Below, piece after piece: positions 61,077 through 64,000 of a stretch of DNA of 64,000 nt. Each line of letters starts with the position of its first letter. Within the stretch, counting starts at the first letter, position 1. Origin of the DNA: Roseateles puraquae (GTDB lineage: Bacteria; Pseudomonadota; Gammaproteobacteria; Burkholderiales; Burkholderiaceae_C). The position numbers were made by a program, and so were the translations under genes. The stretch covers positions 186,001-250,000 of the forward strand of contig NZ_NISI01000001.1 of NCBI RefSeq assembly GCF_002205845.1. The letters run 5' to 3'. Below the pieces are notes generated by a model. It was not told where the DNA came from. It worked only from the letters and a program-made list of their open reading frames with translations, and searched no databases.

Positions 61077-63899
61077 ATGACCACCCCGGACTACCGCTCC
61101 ACGCTCAACCTGCCTGACACGCCCTTCCCCATGCGCGGCGACCTGCCCAAGCGCGAGCCGGGCTGGGTCAAGGCCTGGGACGAGCAAGGCCTGTACAAGC
61201 GGTTGCGTGACGCCCGCTGCGGCGCGCCGAAGTTCGTGCTGCACGACGGCCCGCCCTATGCCAACGGCCAGATCCACATCGGCCACGCCGCCAACAAGAT
61301 CCTGAAGGACATGATCGTCAAGGCCCGGCAGCTCGCCGGTTTTGATGCGGCCTACATCCCGGGCTGGGACTGCCATGGCCTGCCCATCGAGAACCAGATC
61401 GAGAAGACCTTCGGTCGCGGCCTGCCGCGCGACGAGGTGCAGGCCAAGAGCCGCGCCTACGCCACCGAGCAGATCGACGGCCAGCGGACCGACTTCAAGC
61501 GGCTGGGCGTGCTGGGCGAATGGGACAACCCGTACAAGACCATGAACTTCGCCAACGAGGCCGGCGAGATCCGGGTGCTCAAGCGCCTGTTCGAGCGTGG
61601 CTTCGTCTACCGTGGCCTCAAGCCCGTGTACTGGTGCTTCGACTGCGGCTCGTCGCTGGCTGAGTTCGAGATCGAATATGCCGACAAGCAGTCGCCCGCG
61701 GTGGATGTGGCCTTCTTGAGCGCCGAGCCGGAGAAGCTCGCCGCCGCCTTCGGCGTGGCGCCGCTCACCAAGGACGCCTTCACCGTCATCTGGACCACCA
61801 CCCCCTGGACCATCCCGGCCAACCAGGCGCTCAACCTCAACCCCGAGCTGCCCTACGCGCTGGTGGACACGCCCAAGGGCTACTTTGTCGTGGCCGAAGC
61901 CCTGGTCGAGAAGTGCCTGGCCCGCTGGCAGCTCGAAGGGCAGGCGGTCGCCACCGTGCCGGGCCGCCAGCTGGAGCTGCTGAAATTCAAGCATCCCCTG
62001 GCGCATGTGCACCCGGGCTATGACCGCGAGAGCCCGGTCTATCTGGCCGACTACGCCACCGCCGATGACGGCACCGGTGTCGTCCACTCCGCGCCTGCCT
62101 ACGGCCTGGACGACTTCCAGAGCTGCGTGGCCCACGGCCTGGCCTTCGACGACATCCTGAACCCGGTGCAGGGCAACGGAGCCTACGCGGCTGATTTGCC
62201 CCTGTTCGGCGGCCAGCACATCTGGAAGGCCAACCCGGTCATCGCCCAGGCGCTGAAGGACGCTGGCCGCCTGATGGCCGAGAGCAAGATCACCCACAGC
62301 TACCCGCACTGCTGGCGCCACAAGACGCCGGTCATCTACCGCGCCGCTGCGCAGTGGTTCGTCCGCATGGACGAAGGTGATGGTCTCTTCACGACCGACA
62401 AGGCGCCACAGAGCCTGCGCCAGACAGCCCTGGCTGCCATCGACGCGACGAGCTTCTACCCCGAGAACGGCCGGGCCCGACTGCACGACATGATCGCCGG
62501 GCGCCCCGACTGGTGCATCTCGCGCCAGCGCAGCTGGGGTGTGCCGCTGCCCATCTTCCTGCACAAGGACACGGGCGAGGCGCATCCGAACACGCTCGAC
62601 TTCATCGAGCGCGCCGCGCAGTTGGTGGAGCAGCAGGGCATCGAGGCCTGGTCCAAGCTCGACCCCGCCGAGTGGCTGGGCGCCGAGGCGGCCCAGTACA
62701 CCAAGGGCAATGACATCCTGGACGTGTGGTTCGACTCCGGCTCCACCTTCGAGCATGTGCTCAAGGGCAGCCACAAGGGTGCCGCGCACGACACCGGCCC
62801 CGAGGCCGACCTCTACCTCGAGGGCCACGACCAGCACCGCGGCTGGTTCCACTCCTCGCTGCTGATCGCCTGCGCGCTGTACGGCCGCGCGCCCTACAAG
62901 GGTCTGCTGACCCACGGCTTTGTCGTCGACGGCCAAGGCCGCAAGATGAGCAAGTCGCAGGGCAATGTCGTCGCGCCGCAAGCCGTGTCGGACAAGTACG
63001 GCGCCGAGATCCTGCGGCTGTGGACGGCTGCGACCGACTACTCCGGTGACCTTGGCCTGGACGACAAGATTCTCGCCCGCGTGGTGGACAGCTATCGCCG
63101 CGTGCGCAACACGCTGCGCTTCCTGTTGGCCAATGTCAGCGACTTCGATCACTCGACCGACACGGTCGTCCCCGATCAACTGCTTGAAGTCGACCGCTAC
63201 GCGCTCGCCCGCGCGGCGGAACTGCAGGCGGACATCCTCGGGCACTTCGAGCGCTACGAGTTCCACCCGGTCGTGGCCAAGCTGCAGGTGTATTGCTCCG
63301 AAGACCTCGGCGCCTTCTACCTGGATGTGCTGAAGGACCGCCTCTACACCACCGCTCCCAAGAGCCTGGCCCGCCGCTCTGCGCAGACCGCGCTGTGGCA
63401 GATCACGCATGCGATGCTGCGCTGGATGGCGCCCTTCCTGAGCTTCACCGCCGAGGAAGCGTGGGCCGTCTTCGGCAAGGGGCCGTCCATCTTCACCGAG
63501 ACCTACTGGAACTTCGGGACGACCGAATCGGCGCTCTTGGCCAAGTGGGCCCGCATCCACGACATCCGGGACGAGGTCAACAAGGCCATTGAGGCCGTGC
63601 GCACGACCGGTGCGGTCGGCGCCTCGCTGCAGGCCGAGCTCACGCTGCATGTGAACACTGAGGATGAAGCGCTGCTGCGCAGCCTGGGTGACGACCTGCG
63701 CTTCGTCTTCATCACGTCCGCCGTGACGCTGGTGCCGGCGGCCGAGTTCAGCGTCGTCGTCACGCCCAGCACGCATGCCAAGTGCGAGCGGTGCTGGCAC
63801 TACCGTGCCGATGTGGGCAGCATCGCGGCGCACCCGACGATCTGCGGACGCTGCGACAGCAACTTGCATGGCGCGGGCGAAACCCGCAAGGTGGCCTGA
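61077..63899 (+). CDS. ileS: Isoleucyl-tRNA synthetase
   Basis: IleS charges tRNA-Ile. The 940-residue protein has class I signatures HIGHAANK (HIGH) and RKMSKSQGN (KMSKS), the editing (CP1) domain between, and a C-terminal zinc ribbon ([12 protein letters not shown] ... CGRCDSN). Family start [24 protein letters not shown] matches related bacteria. It is 73 bases downstream of ribF and immediately upstream of lspA, the standard order. Confidence 0.97.
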   Translation: MTTPDYRSTLNLPDTPFPMRGDLPKREPGWVKAWDEQGLYKRLRDARCGAPKFVLHDGPPYANGQIHIGHAANKILKDMIVKARQLAGFDAAYIPGWDCHGLPIENQIEKTFGRGLPRDEVQAKSRAYATEQIDGQRTDFKRLGVLGEWDNPYKTMNFANEAGEIRVLKRLFERGFVYRGLKPVYWCFDCGSSLAEFEIEYADKQSPAVDVAFLSAEPEKLAAAFGVAPLTKDAFTVIWTTTPWTIPANQALNLNPELPYALVDTPKGYFVVAEALVEKCLARWQLEGQAVATVPGRQLELLKFKHPLAHVHPGYDRESPVYLADYATADDGTGVVHSAPAYGLDDFQSCVAHGLAFDDILNPVQGNGAYAADLPLFGGQHIWKANPVIAQALKDAGRLMAESKITHSYPHCWRHKTPVIYRAAAQWFVRMDEGDGLFTTDKAPQSLRQTALAAIDATSFYPENGRARLHDMIAGRPDWCISRQRSWGVPLPIFLHKDTGEAHPNTLDFIERAAQLVEQQGIEAWSKLDPAEWLGAEAAQYTKGNDILDVWFDSGSTFEHVLKGSHKGAAHDTGPEADLYLEGHDQHRGWFHSSLLIACALYGRAPYKGLLTHGFVVDGQGRKMSKSQGNVVAPQAVSDKYGAEILRLWTAATDYSGDLGLDDKILARVVDSYRRVRNTLRFLLANVSDFDHSTDTVVPDQLLEVDRYALARAAELQADILGHFERYEFHPVVAKLQVYCSEDLGAFYLDVLKDRLYTTAPKSLARRSAQTALWQITHAMLRWMAPFLSFTAEEAWAVFGKGPSIFTETYWNFGTTESALLAKWARIHDIRDEVNKAIEAVRTTGAVGASLQAELTLHVNTEDEALLRSLGDDLRFVFITSAVTLVPAAEFSVVVTPSTHAKCERCWHYRADVGSIAAHPTICGRCDSNLHGAGETRKVA

Positions 63900-63901
63900 G
63901 C

Positions 63902-64000
63902 ATGGCGGGCAAACAAGGCACCAACGCCGGCCTGCTGCAGTGGCTGCTGATCGCGGCCCTCATCATCCTGGCCGACCAGTTCACCAAGATCCTCATCATC
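63902..64000 (+). CDS. lspA: Lipoprotein signal peptidase, N-terminal part (cut by window edge)
   Basis: LspA cleaves signal peptides of lipoproteins in the inner membrane. Only 33 codons are in the window, frame open to the end. They include a first membrane helix and the conserved Asp-Gln-Phe-Thr-Lys (ADQFTKILI) region. ileS-lspA adjacency supports the call. The start is two bases after the ileS stop. Confidence 0.88.
   Translation, partial: MAGKQGTNAGLLQWLLIAALIILADQFTKILII

Noticed and set aside
60909-63869. A 986-codon minus-strand frame opposite ileS
   Set aside because: It arises from high GC and codon bias; ileS on the plus strand has all synthetase signatures.

Overview
The window is a high-GC, gene-dense chromosomal segment of a betaproteobacterium, most likely Burkholderiales and probably a Rubrivivax/Roseateles/Leptothrix-type genus. 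I infer this from the block rpsO-pnp-qor-tpiA-secG-tRNA-Leu-nuo, the complete isc operon, a C183/D355/H388 PHB depolymerase and the PEP-CTERM genes. I see no insertion sequence, prophage, CRISPR array or integrase. Nearly all of it is core chromosome, and genes are often joined by ATGA or GTGA overlaps.

Region 1 (1-6015, minus): transcription runs rpsO, pnp, qor, tpiA, secG, tRNA-Leu(GAG), nuoA, nuoB (cut by the window edge). Region 2 (6163-13133): a small heat-shock gene with a sigma-32-like promoter, then on the minus strand iscR-iscS-iscU-iscA-hscB-hscA-fdx-tsaD, with IscR-type half-sites before iscR. Region 3 (13202-26641): uvrB, an aromatic/aspartate aminotransferase, phaZ, an RsxB-type ferredoxin, nth, a ZapB-like coiled coil, zapA, an M48 membrane protease, a probable 6S RNA, an EVE protein, a TSUP permease, a periplasmic cyclophilin, and feoAB under a Fur box.

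Region 4 (26707-38503) is the most system-like part. It is a divergent six-gene signalling cluster. The minus arm holds a receiver/kinase protein with Gln in place of the phospho-accepting His, a UrtA/AmiC-like solute-binding protein, and a 1265-residue hybrid kinase with two receivers and an Hpt domain. The plus arm holds two membrane hybrid kinases and a receiver-HD-GYP c-di-GMP phosphodiesterase. None of the six has a DNA-binding domain, so the visible output is c-di-GMP breakdown.

Region 5 (38527-49581): trhO, an alpha/beta hydrolase, a basic amino-acid ABC importer with an embedded M14 protein (AotJQMOP order), a DUF454 protein, oligopeptidase A, an unrecognised exported Lys/Ala-rich protein, yaeQ and argG. 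Region 6 (49582-64000) opens with a 26-codon gene behind a promoter that overlaps a perfect CTGT-N8-ACAG LexA box; this SOS-type small protein is the best candidate for something undescribed. It is followed by a periplasmic-type ATP-dependent DNA ligase with no clear start, murB, yajQ, a retropepsin-like protease, prsT, a PEP-CTERM protein with a sigma-54 promoter, a pair of acyl-CoA dehydrogenases, an RsuA-type pseudouridine synthase, ribF, ileS and the start of lspA.
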